A stretch of DNA of 64,000 bases from Bacillus sp. EB600 (GCF_024494385.1 NZ_JAEVLT010000001.1:372001-436000); one strand, 5' to 3'. Shown: positions 39,341 through 48,035, numbered from the stretch's first letter. Translations and numbers: made by a program. Notes: generated from the letters alone by a model not told the origin.

Positions 39341-41326
39341 TCAAGACACCTCTTTACGAACTCCTGCATATCTAGGAGTGATATTTTGATATTTTCCATT
39401 CCATATAGCAAACAATGCTCCAATGACAATCATAAATGAACCAATCCATAACCAATCCATCATTGGATTAACCTTTACAAGGAATGTAGCCTTACCATCT
39501 TCTTGCCAGGTACTTAAAACGATATATAAATCCTCTTTAAGTGAAGAAATAATGGTAACCTCTGAGGAAGGCTGATCCTCAGTACTGTTATAAAATATTT
39601 TTTTAGGCTCGTAGGAACCTAGCTTTTTTCCGTCTTTAAAGACTGTTACATCAGCATAAACAATGTCATTATTATTTTCTTTTTTCTGATCAAGTCGATC
39701 ATAATTAATTCGGTAGTCTTTTATTTCAATAGAATTACCTAAACCAACAGTTTTCATTGTTTGTAAATCATAGTTTTGAGAACCAATGATTCCCATCGCA
39801 ATAAAGGCAATGCCAAGGTGAACCATATACCCACCGTAACGGCAGCGATTTTTAACCATCAAGCGGTAAAGGGCAACAAGCGTATTTTCTTTCGTCATTT
39901 TTCTTCTTGCTTTTACCCCTCGATAAAATTCCAAAAAGTGGGTGATAAATAATAGAATAATTACTCCATAGCCAATTACTGCCCAAGCCTTTTGAATACC
40001 CAAAACAACCATAAGGAGCATTCCGATTACCGCTAAGATCGCTGGGATTAGAAAGTTTTTCCTTAAATTTTTTACGCTAGATCTTTGCCAAGCAAGTAGC
40101 GGACAAACAGCCATAACAAACATCATACCTAATAGAATAGGTGATTCAACGGTATTAAAGAATGGCGTACCTACTGTTACTTTCGTACCTCGTACAGCTT
40201 CAGAGACTAATGGAAAAATTGTTCCCCAGAATACTGCAAAGGCTGCACCTACCAACAGAAGGTTATTAACCAAGAAAGAACTTTCTTTCGAGACGAACGA
40301 TTGGAACTCACCTGCGCTGCGTTTTAAAAGATTAAATCTGCTCATTAACACATATAGTGCACCAATAACCGCGATGCCCATGAAAACTAAGAAGTATAAT
40401 CCTAAATTCGAATTTGCAAAGGCATGAACGGAAGTTAGGACACCACTACGTACTAAAAATGTTCCAAAAAGAGTTAATGCGTAAGAAATAATAATTAAAC
40501 TAATATTCCACACTTTAAGCATATTTTTACGTTCTTGAATCATAACCGAGTGTAAAAATGCTGTTGCAGTCAACCATGGCATGAAAGAGGCATTTTCGAC
40601 CGGATCCCATGCCCAGTAACCGCCCCAGCCGAGCTCAACATATGCCCATTGACCGCCAAAGATATTTCCTAAGCTTAGGAACAACCAAGCAATGATTGTC
40701 CAACGTCTCGTCATTTTAATCCAAAAATCATCCATATTTTTCATTATTAGAGCTGCCATTGCAAATGCAAATGGAACTGACAGTCCAACATAGCCAAGAT
40801 ACAGTGTTACAGGATGAATAATCATCCCTGGATTTTGCAGCATTGGGTTTAATCCTCTTCCATCAGCAGGAACAGAAGTTAAAAGTGCAAATGGTTTTGC
40901 AACAAACCCAAGAATAAAGAAGAAAAAGACTGCATTAGCCATTAGGATAGCAACAATATATGGAATCATTGGATTACCTTTCATTTTCCTTGAATAGGTA
41001 ATCATAAAAGCATAGAGTGTTAAAAAGAACGTCCATAATAGCAATGAACCCGCATTACTTGCCCACAAAGCTGTTAGTTTATAAATCAGTGGCAGATCTC
41101 TGCTCGTATAATCAGTAACAGTTGAATATTGAAATTGTGAAGTTCCTAATAAATAAAATAAGGAAAGCATCGCGAGACCAGCGCAAATGAAAACGGAAAC
41201 GATACCGCCCTTACCGCTATTAATGAATTTCTGGTTTTTAGTGCTGATCCCTAATGTCAAAATAAGTAATGAATAGATTGCGAGAGCTAAACCAAGATAA
41301 ACTGTTGCGTTAGCAAATAAAAACAT
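39341..41326 (-). CDS. ccmF: Cytochrome c heme lyase subunit CcmF
   Basis: The 661-residue protein has about 15 membrane helices. The WWD domain reads WGGYWAWDPVENASFMPWL (about 233-251), with conserved histidines nearby at IIHPVTLYLGY and TAFLHS. An extracytoplasmic C-terminal domain (about 520-640) and a last helix follow. CcmF with CcmH ligates heme from holo-CcmE to apocytochrome CxxCH. It lies between ccmE and ccmH. It is the clearest marker that System I, rather than ResB/ResC, is encoded here. Confidence 0.96.
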   Translation of the reverse strand: MFLFANATVYLGLALAIYSLLILTLGISTKNQKFINSGKGGIVSVFICAGLAMLSLFYLLGTSQFQYSTVTDYTSRDLPLIYKLTALWASNAGSLLLWTFFLTLYAFMITYSRKMKGNPMIPYIVAILMANAVFFFFILGFVAKPFALLTSVPADGRGLNPMLQNPGMIIHPVTLYLGYVGLSVPFAFAMAALIMKNMDDFWIKMTRRWTIIAWLFLSLGNIFGGQWAYVELGWGGYWAWDPVENASFMPWLTATAFLHSVMIQERKNMLKVWNISLIIISYALTLFGTFLVRSGVLTSVHAFANSNLGLYFLVFMGIAVIGALYVLMSRFNLLKRSAGEFQSFVSKESSFLVNNLLLVGAAFAVFWGTIFPLVSEAVRGTKVTVGTPFFNTVESPILLGMMFVMAVCPLLAWQRSSVKNLRKNFLIPAILAVIGMLLMVVLGIQKAWAVIGYGVIILLFITHFLEFYRGVKARRKMTKENTLVALYRLMVKNRCRYGGYMVHLGIAFIAMGIIGSQNYDLQTMKTVGLGNSIEIKDYRINYDRLDQKKENNNDIVYADVTVFKDGKKLGSYEPKKIFYNSTEDQPSSEVTIISSLKEDLYIVLSTWQEDGKATFLVKVNPMMDWLWIGSFMIVIGALFAIWNGKYQNITPRYAGVRKEVS

Positions 41327-41352
41327 TTTGTCACCTTCTTATCGGCTGCGTA

Positions 41353-41817
41353 TTATTTTTTTGGAGTCGTTGGCACGTTTAAAGCTTCTTTATGTGTCTT
41401 AGGATCATAGCCCGGCATATCTTTAACGTCCTTTCCTTCATATTTAGAAGGACATCTTGTTTGAATATCTTCAGCTTTAAAGGAAGCATTTCCTGTTGGT
41501 GATCCCTTTAGAATAACGGTGATACCCTCAGTAAAGTTATCTGGTTTTACTCCATGATACTCAGCATGAAGCATGTTTCCACTCTTGTCCTTTAAATCGA
41601 ATTTCAATTGAATTTTGTCTGCATCCCACTGAATTGACTTTTCGATTAGTAACCCTTCGACTGTCACAAAATCATTTTTATGTTGATCCTGTGTAGCTAA
41701 TAATTGTTTCATTGTTAGTTCTACTCCACTTGAACCAGGGGTTGCTGCCATTAACAGGAAGACAATTGCACCTGCAATTATAAATCCCCCTATTAAAACC
41801 ATTGTGTTTTTTTTCAT
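41353..41817 (-). CDS. ccmE: Heme chaperone CcmE, CxxxY type
   Basis: The 154-residue protein has an N-terminal membrane anchor (about 6-24) and an OB-fold domain with DKSGNMLHAEYHGVKPDNFTEGITVILKG (about 77-105). The C-terminal heme-binding motif is TRCPSKYEGKD: Cys about residue 127 replaces the His of the usual HxxxY. CxxxY CcmE variants are established in some archaea and Desulfovibrio and bind heme through Cys. It is 27 bases from ccmF and 14 from the preceding gene. The tail runs on to MPGYDPKTHKEAL. Confidence 0.93.
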   Translation of the reverse strand: MKKNTMVLIGGFIIAGAIVFLLMAATPGSSGVELTMKQLLATQDQHKNDFVTVEGLLIEKSIQWDADKIQLKFDLKDKSGNMLHAEYHGVKPDNFTEGITVILKGSPTGNASFKAEDIQTRCPSKYEGKDVKDMPGYDPKTHKEALNVPTTPKK

Positions 41818-41830
41818 TTCATCACCCTCT

Positions 41831-42871
41831 TCAAATTAATTTTTTCATTTCTTCTTCATATGTTTCCTGATCAATCTTTCCGTTTAATAACTTTTTACGA
41901 AGTTCTTTCTTTTCGTCTGAATTTGCCAATTTATCTGCTTTTTTTGAAGTAGGTTTTCCAGATTGCTTCTTGGCTGTTTTATTTGAAGGTAAGGAGGTTG
42001 CCTTTGGAAGTCTTCCTCTCAAACCAAAAAAGATAAATAATCCAGCAATGATAATTGCTATTCCAATAACAGAAGCTCCACCGATTCCAATAATGGGTTG
42101 GGTACCATTATCTGTTTTATTACTTGCCGTCGTACCATCTTTGGCCGCGGTATGATTTTGATCATTAGGCGGCTGCTGCTTGTTAATTACAGAGAGGGAA
42201 GAATCATTTCCCGTTTTCGTATAGGCAAATGAGTAGTTAAGACTATTTCCAGGTTTCACATTTTTGTATTCGTAATAATAAAGCTCTTCTCCATAATCAC
42301 TTTTAGATGTACTTTGCTCCTTTGGTTCTAATGCAATATTTTTAGCATTCATAGGTGCATAAAAAACTACATCTAAGGTTTCGATGGCTGCTTGGTTTAT
42401 GAAATTGTATGTAAAGCTTTTCTTATCCTTTACGTCAATTGAATTGGTATAATATTCTATAACATAGCGATATGTCTCATTTTTTTTAATTGGCTTAGCT
42501 GGTTTCCATGATATAATTCCTTTTTCTTTATTTATTTCAAAGGGACGTTGAACCTCTGATTTGTTTACATCTGGAAACTCTGCGACAAGGTTGACTTCGA
42601 AATTTTTATCCTTTGCAGGAACTGGTATTTCAATGCTGCCATCAAAATCTTGTCCACTATTATTGGAAATTGTTCCATACTGGCCTATTAGTAATGAAGG
42701 AGTGTCTTTAGGCCAATCAGCCGGGTAATCAAACTCAGGCATAACTTGGACCTGCATATCCTTGTAAGGAAACTTCTCTGCCTGGTAGGGAGTTTCGGCA
42801 TTTGCGTTTTTGATGACAAAGCTAGATAATAACGTTGTTATAACAAATAAGGCCAACAACTTCTTGCACAT
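41831..42871 (-). CDS. Membrane-anchored extracytoplasmic protein at the head of the ccm operon, unrecognised
   Basis: I do not recognise this 346-residue protein. It has a signal peptide (about 1-26, ending NANAE), an ectodomain of about 200 residues with many aromatics (EKFPYKDMQVQVMPEFDYPADWP), a polar linker, one membrane helix (about 248-272, GIGGASVIGIAIIIAGLFIFFG) and a basic tail ending in LLNGKIDQETYEEEMKKLI, a SHOCT-like helix. AGGAGG lies 7 bases before ATG at 42871; a longer in-frame reading lacks a ribosome site. It is the first gene of the ccm run and shares its layout with the product at 37463. Function unknown; no cytochrome motif. Confidence 0.8.
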   Translation of the reverse strand: MCKKLLALFVITTLLSSFVIKNANAETPYQAEKFPYKDMQVQVMPEFDYPADWPKDTPSLLIGQYGTISNNSGQDFDGSIEIPVPAKDKNFEVNLVAEFPDVNKSEVQRPFEINKEKGIISWKPAKPIKKNETYRYVIEYYTNSIDVKDKKSFTYNFINQAAIETLDVVFYAPMNAKNIALEPKEQSTSKSDYGEELYYYEYKNVKPGNSLNYSFAYTKTGNDSSLSVINKQQPPNDQNHTAAKDGTTASNKTDNGTQPIIGIGGASVIGIAIIIAGLFIFFGLRGRLPKATSLPSNKTAKKQSGKPTSKKADKLANSDEKKELRKKLLNGKIDQETYEEEMKKLI

Positions 42872-43220
42872 AGTAAACCTCCTATTAACCTTCTGAAAAG
42901 CGGTAGAAAGCACTTTCAAAAAAAGCATTTTTTCACTATTTCCCTCTTTGAAATAAATATAATATTTATCCATCCTTTATAGGTAAATCACTCTTGAACA
43001 TTTTGTTAAAGAGATTAAATCGTTACGGTTTCGACAAAAAACCACCACACAATGTTCACATTTATAACTAGTGATTTTGATTCACTTACAATAGGTATTT
43101 ATAATTGGTAAACGTGATTGTTTTTTTGATATGTATGTATTCCCTATGACAAAATACGCATCAAAAAGCATTTAGAAACCCTGTAACTATTTAACCGGTT
43201 ACAGGGTTATTAATTGCTTG
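42872..43220. other. Intergenic region upstream of the ccm operon
   Basis: These 349 bases hold no supported gene. They contain the inverted repeat AGTGA-N7-TCACT (43070-43086), loosely like an Fnr/Crp-type operator but with one extra base in the spacer, and a hairpin (43177-43208) after the cytochrome c gene. The ccm promoter is presumably here. Confidence 0.4.
43177..43208 (-). terminator. Hairpin after the diheme cytochrome c gene
   Basis: AACCCTGTAAC/GTTACAGGGTT is a perfect 11-bp stem 12 bases past the stop. The following T run is weak, so termination may be partial. Confidence 0.6.
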
Positions 43221-43874
43221 CTACTTTTTCTGTAATGAACGAATATAACTAACAATATCGGTGATTTCTTCTTCCTTTAATTGGCGCACTCCGTCAAGGC
43301 CTTTTAAAGATGGTCCCATTCTAGTCTCTTCCCGTCCATAAGCCGTACTGATCCAAATTTGCTTGTCACTTGTGTATTTCAAAAATTCAGTATTGGATAA
43401 AGACGGTCCCATATCTAGCTTACCAGTAGCTTTTTCCCCATGACAGGTCAGACAATATGTTTGATAAAGATGTGCACCATTTTCAACATTACCGTCAAAG
43501 ATCTTTGGTGCAGACAGTTTCATTTCTTCCGTTTTCCAATTCCTAATAAAAGCAACTAAATTTTCAAGGTCCATTTTCGAGATTTTAGAACCATAACTCG
43601 GCATCGCGGTGCCTGTGCGGCCGTTTTTTATGTTATTATATAGATTCCTATCAGAAACAGAATTTAAGAAGTGCTGATTATTTAACGCCGTACCCGCCTT
43701 CGAACCTTCACCTTTCCCATTTTGGCCATGACAGGGGGCACACTGTTGTTTATATACCCTTTCTCCAGCTGCTATAGCTTTATCATTCTTGTTATCTCTG
43801 AAATAATTACTAACTAGCAAAACAATAATTCCAACGATAATAATAAGATAAAGCCCTATTAATACTCTTTTCAC
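43221..43874 (-). CDS. Membrane-anchored diheme c-type cytochrome
   Basis: The 217-residue product starts with a membrane anchor (VKRVLIGLYLIIIVGIIVLLVS), then two class I cytochrome c domains. The heme motifs are CAPCH (about residue 45) and CLTCH (about residue 142), with possible Met ligands in TAMPSYG and TRMGPSLKG. I use GTG at 43874, preceded by AGAGGTG, because an upstream start would extend into the previous gene. It is 10 bases from the end of the PCYCGC gene. It is a probable substrate of the adjacent Ccm system, in electron transfer at the outer face of the membrane. Confidence 0.93.
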   Translation of the reverse strand: MKRVLIGLYLIIIVGIIVLLVSNYFRDNKNDKAIAAGERVYKQQCAPCHGQNGKGEGSKAGTALNNQHFLNSVSDRNLYNNIKNGRTGTAMPSYGSKISKMDLENLVAFIRNWKTEEMKLSAPKIFDGNVENGAHLYQTYCLTCHGEKATGKLDMGPSLSNTEFLKYTSDKQIWISTAYGREETRMGPSLKGLDGVRQLKEEEITDIVSYIRSLQKK

Positions 43875-43884
43875 GGGGCACCTC

Positions 43885-44328
43885 TTACTTTGGCTCAGGT
43901 GTTGGAGTTCCTTCTCCAAGATCTCCATATTTCTCAACAATTAAATGATAAATTTCCTTTGAACTTTTTCCACTATCATGCATTTGTACCGCGTCACGCG
44001 CGATATTTATACAAGTATCTCAGGTTATACCATGTTGATCCCATTCTTCAACAGCATTATTTGGTCCCATTTTTTGTATAAAGCAATTAAGGTTACTTTT
44101 ATGCCCATCAGCTGCACACCCACAATAACATGGCACTTGAGCTACAACCTTAGGATTGTTGGAAGCCATAATATAAGTTTCTTGAACTTTTGTAGAAGAA
44201 TTTAAAACGTAATTAGGAAATGGCTTATGTTTTGAATTAAGTGTTAAGTCCTCCTTTTTAGTCCCGCATCCTGCAGCAATAACTGCCAAGGCAACTATGA
44301 TAAATAGAATAGAAGTAAAACGTTTCAT
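43885..44328 (-). CDS. PCYCGC-motif lipoprotein with in-frame TGA, candidate selenoprotein
   Basis: The product has a lipoprotein signal (VALAVIAAGCGTKK, lipobox Cys about residue 21) and the family motif VPCYCGCAADGHKSNLNCF (about 66-84). The frame then reads WDQHGIT, TGA (44020-44022), DTCINIARDAVQM, continuing open for 44 codons to TAA at 43885. As I recall, related proteins have HGxxCxxCxxIA at this point, so TGA falls on the first Cys of CxxC, giving U103-x-x-C106. A stem-loop fitting a bacterial SECIS begins about 6 bases after TGA. The final stop lies 10 bases before the cytochrome c start, as in an operon, whereas stopping at TGA would leave 145 untranslated bases. The total would be 147 residues. 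The alternative is a nonsense mutation or sequencing error. The biochemical role is unknown; a thiol/selenol redox or metal-binding role is inference. Confidence 0.75.
43984..44014 (-). promoter_or_regulatory. SECIS-like stem-loop after the in-frame TGA
   Basis: In the mRNA sense, UUGUA (44014-44010) pairs with UACAA (43988-43984). Above it, AUCGCG (44004-43999) pairs with CGCGGU (43993-43988, sharing the end base), capped by the loop CGUGA. The loop starts 21 bases after the UGA, inside the 16-37 window of bacterial SECIS models, and has G at loop position 2, as those models require. The strongest pairs are the perfect CGCG/CGCG. An alternative register leaves a UGA loop. Confidence 0.6.
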
Positions 44329-44480
44329 TTACTTCCCCCCTTTCAAATCTTAAGATAGCTTCAAATTCATTTTAGCAAACACAAATAATCATATTGCGTT
44401 CAAATTTTACTATTTAGTGAAGTTTGGAATGATAGCTAGTGTGAAAAACAATATGTAATAATAATTTTTTACATAACGAA

Positions 44481-45149
44481 TTAAACGTTTTGCAGCCAGC
44501 CTTCTTGAAGAGCATATGTTGCCGCTTGGACACGATTATTCATTTGTAATTTTTCCATAATATTTCGCAGGTGATTTTTCACAGTATTTTCGGAAATAAA
44601 TAGAGCAGCAGCAATTTCACGATTGGTTGATCCCTTGATCACATACATTAATATTTCCTTTTCTCTTTTTGTTAGTATGTCAGTCTTACTCAATGGTCTT
44701 ACAGATTTTAGTTCAGATAGTTGATGATTTGAAAAATAGTCAACCATTTTTCTGGCAATCGGTCCAGAAATAATACTTTCGCCTCGATGGATCATGTGAA
44801 TAAAGGTTAATAATTCATTGGGGTGTAAATTTTTAAGTAAGAATCCTTTTGCTCCTAATCGAAGTGCTTCTAACAGCTGTTCTTCTTTTTCATCAACAGC
44901 AAGCAAAAGAACCTTTGCCTCAGGCATTTCCTCTGAAACCTTTCCTAGCACTTCCAATCCATTGATTATTGGCATATTGACATCCATCAAAATAACATCA
45001 GGTTTATATTGTTTTGCATATTCATATGCTTCTTGCCCAGTTTGAGCTTTGCCAACAATCTCTAGTGTTTCATCATCTGAAAGAATACTTTCTATGCCAC
45101 GGATGAACATATAATGGGCATCTGCAATCAAAACTTTTATTTTATCCAT
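44481..45149 (-). CDS. Orphan NarL/LuxR-type response regulator
   Basis: The 222-residue product has a receiver domain (1-120) with phospho-acceptor Asp in VILMDVNMPIING (about residue 55) and Lys in GFLLKNL, and a C-terminal LuxR helix-turn-helix (LTKREKEILMYVIKGSTNREIAAALFISENTVKNHLRNIM). The usual acidic pair at the N-terminus (ADDH) is ADAH here, so one Mg-binding acidic residue is missing and phosphorylation may be altered. No histidine kinase is adjacent. It is upstream of, and in the same orientation as, the lipoprotein-cytochrome-ccm cluster and could regulate it, which is inference. Confidence 0.9.
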   Translation of the reverse strand: MDKIKVLIADAHYMFIRGIESILSDDETLEIVGKAQTGQEAYEYAKQYKPDVILMDVNMPIINGLEVLGKVSEEMPEAKVLLLAVDEKEEQLLEALRLGAKGFLLKNLHPNELLTFIHMIHRGESIISGPIARKMVDYFSNHQLSELKSVRPLSKTDILTKREKEILMYVIKGSTNREIAAALFISENTVKNHLRNIMEKLQMNNRVQAATYALQEGWLQNV

Positions 45150-45383
45150 TCCAACATCCCTCTATTTACAGATTAAATTAATCTATAACCTGAATTCTTT
45201 TTCATTTTAGCGGTAAACAATAAAGCCTACTAGGCATAAAGGATTAGTTTTATAAATTGTTCACTATTTCAGAGGAAGATTTTCACAATTCGGTCATATA
45301 TTAGTCCTAGTATAATTTTAAACAAAAGAAACATTTGCAGAAATCTAAGGACAAAATCAAATAAATCAGGGGGCTAAAAAAGG

Positions 45384-45423
45384 AAAAAAAGCCGGAGTAC
45401 TTAAAAAAGTACTCCGGCTTTTT
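45384..45423 (-). terminator. Terminator after efp
   Basis: AAAAAGCCGGAGTACTT/AAGTACTCCGGCTTTTT is a perfect long stem with T on both sides, 8 bases beyond the efp stop. Confidence 0.92.
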
Positions 45424-45430
45424 AAATCAA

Positions 45431-45988
45431 TTATGCACGTGAAACGTATGATCCGTCAGTTGTGTTAATAATAAGACGATCACCTTGGTTTACAAAGAAT
45501 GGAACCTGAACGACAAGACCAGTTTCAACCGTAGCTGGTTTCGTTCCGCCAGATGCTGTATCTCCTTTAATTCCAGGTTCAGTTTCCGTTACCTCTAACT
45601 CAACTGTATTTGGAAGGTCTACTCCAAGAACTTCACCTTGATACATGACAATAAAGACTTCCATATTTTCTTTTAAAAATTTCAATTCATAATCGATCCT
45701 TGTTGCTGGAAGTTCGATTTGTTCATAGGATTCATTATCCATAAATACATGCTGATCACCGCTTGCATATAGATATTGCATTCTGCGATTATCGATCTGT
45801 GCCTTTTCAACTTTTTCACCAGCACGGAATGTTTTTTCTTGGATAGCCCCTGTACGCAGGTTACGAAGCTTGGAGCGAACGAACGCCGCACCTTTACCTG
45901 GTTTTACGTGTTGGAAATCAATGACACGCCAAATACCGTGATCTACTTCAATTGTTAGTCCTGTTTTAAAATCGTTTACAGAAATCAT
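45431..45988 (-). CDS. efp: Translation elongation factor P
   Basis: The 185-residue product has an N-terminal KOW-like domain with the tip Lys in [17 protein letters not shown] (Lys32 region) and two OB domains, ending [25 protein letters not shown] relieves ribosome stalling at polyproline. It follows the aminopeptidase gene yqhT by 25 bases, as in B. subtilis. It marks the right border of the accessory island. Confidence 0.97.
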   Translation of the reverse strand: MISVNDFKTGLTIEVDHGIWRVIDFQHVKPGKGAAFVRSKLRNLRTGAIQEKTFRAGEKVEKAQIDNRRMQYLYASGDQHVFMDNESYEQIELPATRIDYELKFLKENMEVFIVMYQGEVLGVDLPNTVELEVTETEPGIKGDTASGGTKPATVETGLVVQVPFFVNQGDRLIINTTDGSYVSRA

Positions 45989-46013
45989 GCAATAAATCCT
46001 CCTAAATTGTATA

Positions 46014-47075
46014 TTACAGAATAATAAGTTCTTTTGCTGAATGCGTCAACGCTTCATTATGATCTAAAGTAATCCTTGTATCATCTTCAATCCGAACACC
46101 GCCAAGACCTGGAATATAAATTCCTGGTTCACACGTTACAATCATTCCTGGTTCTAAAACAATTTCAGAACGAAATGAAAGTGCAGGACCTTCATGAACC
46201 TCGAGCCCGATTCCGTGACCGGTTGAGTGGCCGAAATATTCACCATAACCCTTTTCGGTAATGAAATCCCTTGTGAGGGCATCTGCTTCCTTACCCGTCA
46301 TACCCGGCTTAAACCCGTCCATGCCTCTGGTTTGAGCTTCCAAGACAATTTCATAAATTTCCTTTAGCTTTGTATCAGGTGCGCCAATAGCAATGGTTCT
46401 GGTGATGTCAGATACATAGCCTTTATAATAGGCACCATAATCAAGTGTTACAAAATCCCCTTTTTCAATTACTTTTTCAGTTGCCACTCCATGTGGCAGA
46501 GCCGATCGCAGTCCTGAAGCTACAATGGTATCAAAGGAAGAGGAAGTTGCACCCGCCTTTCTCATAAAGAACTCAAGCTCATTTGAAACCTCAAGTTCAG
46601 TTTTTCCAGGACGAATGAAGTCAACAATGTGCTTAAATGCAGCATCAGCAATATCTGCAGCTACCTTTAATATCTTAATCTCTGCGTCAGTCTTAATCAA
46701 GCGTAACTTTTCAACCAAGCCTGAAACAGGGACAAGTTCCGCATTTATCGCTTTTTCAAAGACTTTAAATGAAGAATAGGTTAAATTATCCTCTTCGAAA
46801 CCCAGCTTTTGAATTCCTAAATTTTGTACTTGCTTTGCCACTTCATCCGGAATAGACCCCAAATGCTGAACAATTTCGTAACCTATGCATTGCTTTGAAG
46901 CTTGTTCTACATATCGAAAGTCTGTAATAAATTGTGCTCTGTCTGCACTGATTAATACGACTCCAGCTGTACCTGTAAAGTTTGCCATATAGCGGCGATT
47001 GAAAGGGCTTGTAATCAGTAAGCCATCAATCCCGGCCTTTGCAAAATTTGTTCTTAGCTTTGCTAATTTTTCCAT
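46014..47075 (-). CDS. yqhT: Xaa-Pro aminopeptidase (M24 family)
   Basis: The 353-residue creatinase/aminopeptidase-fold enzyme removes N-terminal residues before proline. The metal ligands are visible in [20 protein letters not shown] (Asp pair), [14 protein letters not shown] (His) and [20 protein letters not shown] (Glu pair). The ATG at 47075 gives the usual length of 353; an earlier in-frame start lacks a site. GGAGAGAGGA precedes it. It pairs with efp, which handles proline-rich translation. Confidence 0.94.
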   Translation of the reverse strand: MEKLAKLRTNFAKAGIDGLLITSPFNRRYMANFTGTAGVVLISADRAQFITDFRYVEQASKQCIGYEIVQHLGSIPDEVAKQVQNLGIQKLGFEEDNLTYSSFKVFEKAINAELVPVSGLVEKLRLIKTDAEIKILKVAADIADAAFKHIVDFIRPGKTELEVSNELEFFMRKAGATSSSFDTIVASGLRSALPHGVATEKVIEKGDFVTLDYGAYYKGYVSDITRTIAIGAPDTKLKEIYEIVLEAQTRGMDGFKPGMTGKEADALTRDFITEKGYGEYFGHSTGHGIGLEVHEGPALSFRSEIVLEPGMIVTCEPGIYIPGLGGVRIEDDTRITLDHNEALTHSAKELIIL

Positions 47076-47269
47076 AAAAAATCCTCTCTCCTTTTTAGCA
47101 CCACTCAAAAAAAAATAACTTTTTAATCGTTAAATATCGCTTACAAAAAGTTCTTTTTTACTAACGATTTTGGCAGCCATTCTGCCAGTCAATGTATGTC
47201 TCCAAAAAAAAATTAATTGGGCTCATAGATTTATTTTATCACATCAAATTTTTTCCGCCTAATGTTGAA

Positions 47270-47773
47270 TTATGTTTCTGCCTCTTCCCTAACTAGTCGA
47301 TGGTTTTGATACTCATAACTTATCGAATATCCAACGAATAAACCATATATTATATATAAACAAAGCGAAGTAATGATTGTATCCCTGTTCAGCTCATTAA
47401 AAGGGCCAATACTAGGAAAGAGGGGATTCAAAACGAAAAAAACAAGCAAAAAGATAACAATGCCATACCCGATTCCCGGCCAAATGCCGATAAACCTTTT
47501 CAGGACTGCATAATACAGAAAAGCAGCTCCAACGGAAAAGATTCCAATTAGGATGATTGAAATAACCGTACCAAGCCATTCTTTTTTCCAATCCCCAACA
47601 GCCCATGGTTCTAGAATGACATTGGGGTGAATTTCTGTAAAACTAAACCAGTAGGCTAAATACCCGATTGCAGACCAAAACATTCCTCCAAAAAGACCAG
47701 TCCAAAAAACAAGTGTTATAATAGACATAGGTTTAGGATAATGCGATTTTTTTTCATTCTTTTCGATTGCCAT
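47270..47773 (-). CDS. yqhR: Conserved membrane protein YqhR
   Basis: The 167-residue protein has four predicted membrane helices (about 17-38, 62-84, 93-113 and 130-152) and polar ends, matching the YqhR family by length and location next to yqhT and yqhQ. Function is unknown. It has ATG with GGAGG upstream and is divergent from yqhQ. Confidence 0.85.
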   Translation of the reverse strand: MAIEKNEKKSHYPKPMSIITLVFWTGLFGGMFWSAIGYLAYWFSFTEIHPNVILEPWAVGDWKKEWLGTVISIILIGIFSVGAAFLYYAVLKRFIGIWPGIGYGIVIFLLVFFVLNPLFPSIGPFNELNRDTIITSLCLYIIYGLFVGYSISYEYQNHRLVREEAET

Positions 47774-48035
47774 TGCTGCTACCTCCGTCTAACCATTATA
47801 TAAACTATATAAAATTACAATGTTCCCCCATGAATACGTAGTCATGGCATCTGAATTTCTGCATTATTATGCCCAAAGCATTCAATTCCCTTTCATCAAA
47901 AAAAGCTACACAAAAATAAATTGGAATAATTATGTCATTCCTAGAGGTTTTTTCTTATATTTAGTAGAATAAGATTAAGTACATACAGTTTTTTTACTGT
48001 AGTGCAACTTTAATATTAGGTTGGTGTTTACTTAC

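Noticed and set aside
43070..43086. An Fnr/Crp operator AGTGA-N7-TCACT
   Set aside because: The spacer has one base too many for the TGTGA-N6-TCACA consensus; noted only as an inverted repeat.
43877..44022. A simple 102-residue lipoprotein ending at TGA
   Set aside because: It would truncate the conserved C-terminal half, leave a 145-base gap within a tight cluster, and ignore the open frame and hairpin after TGA. Kept as the null hypothesis.
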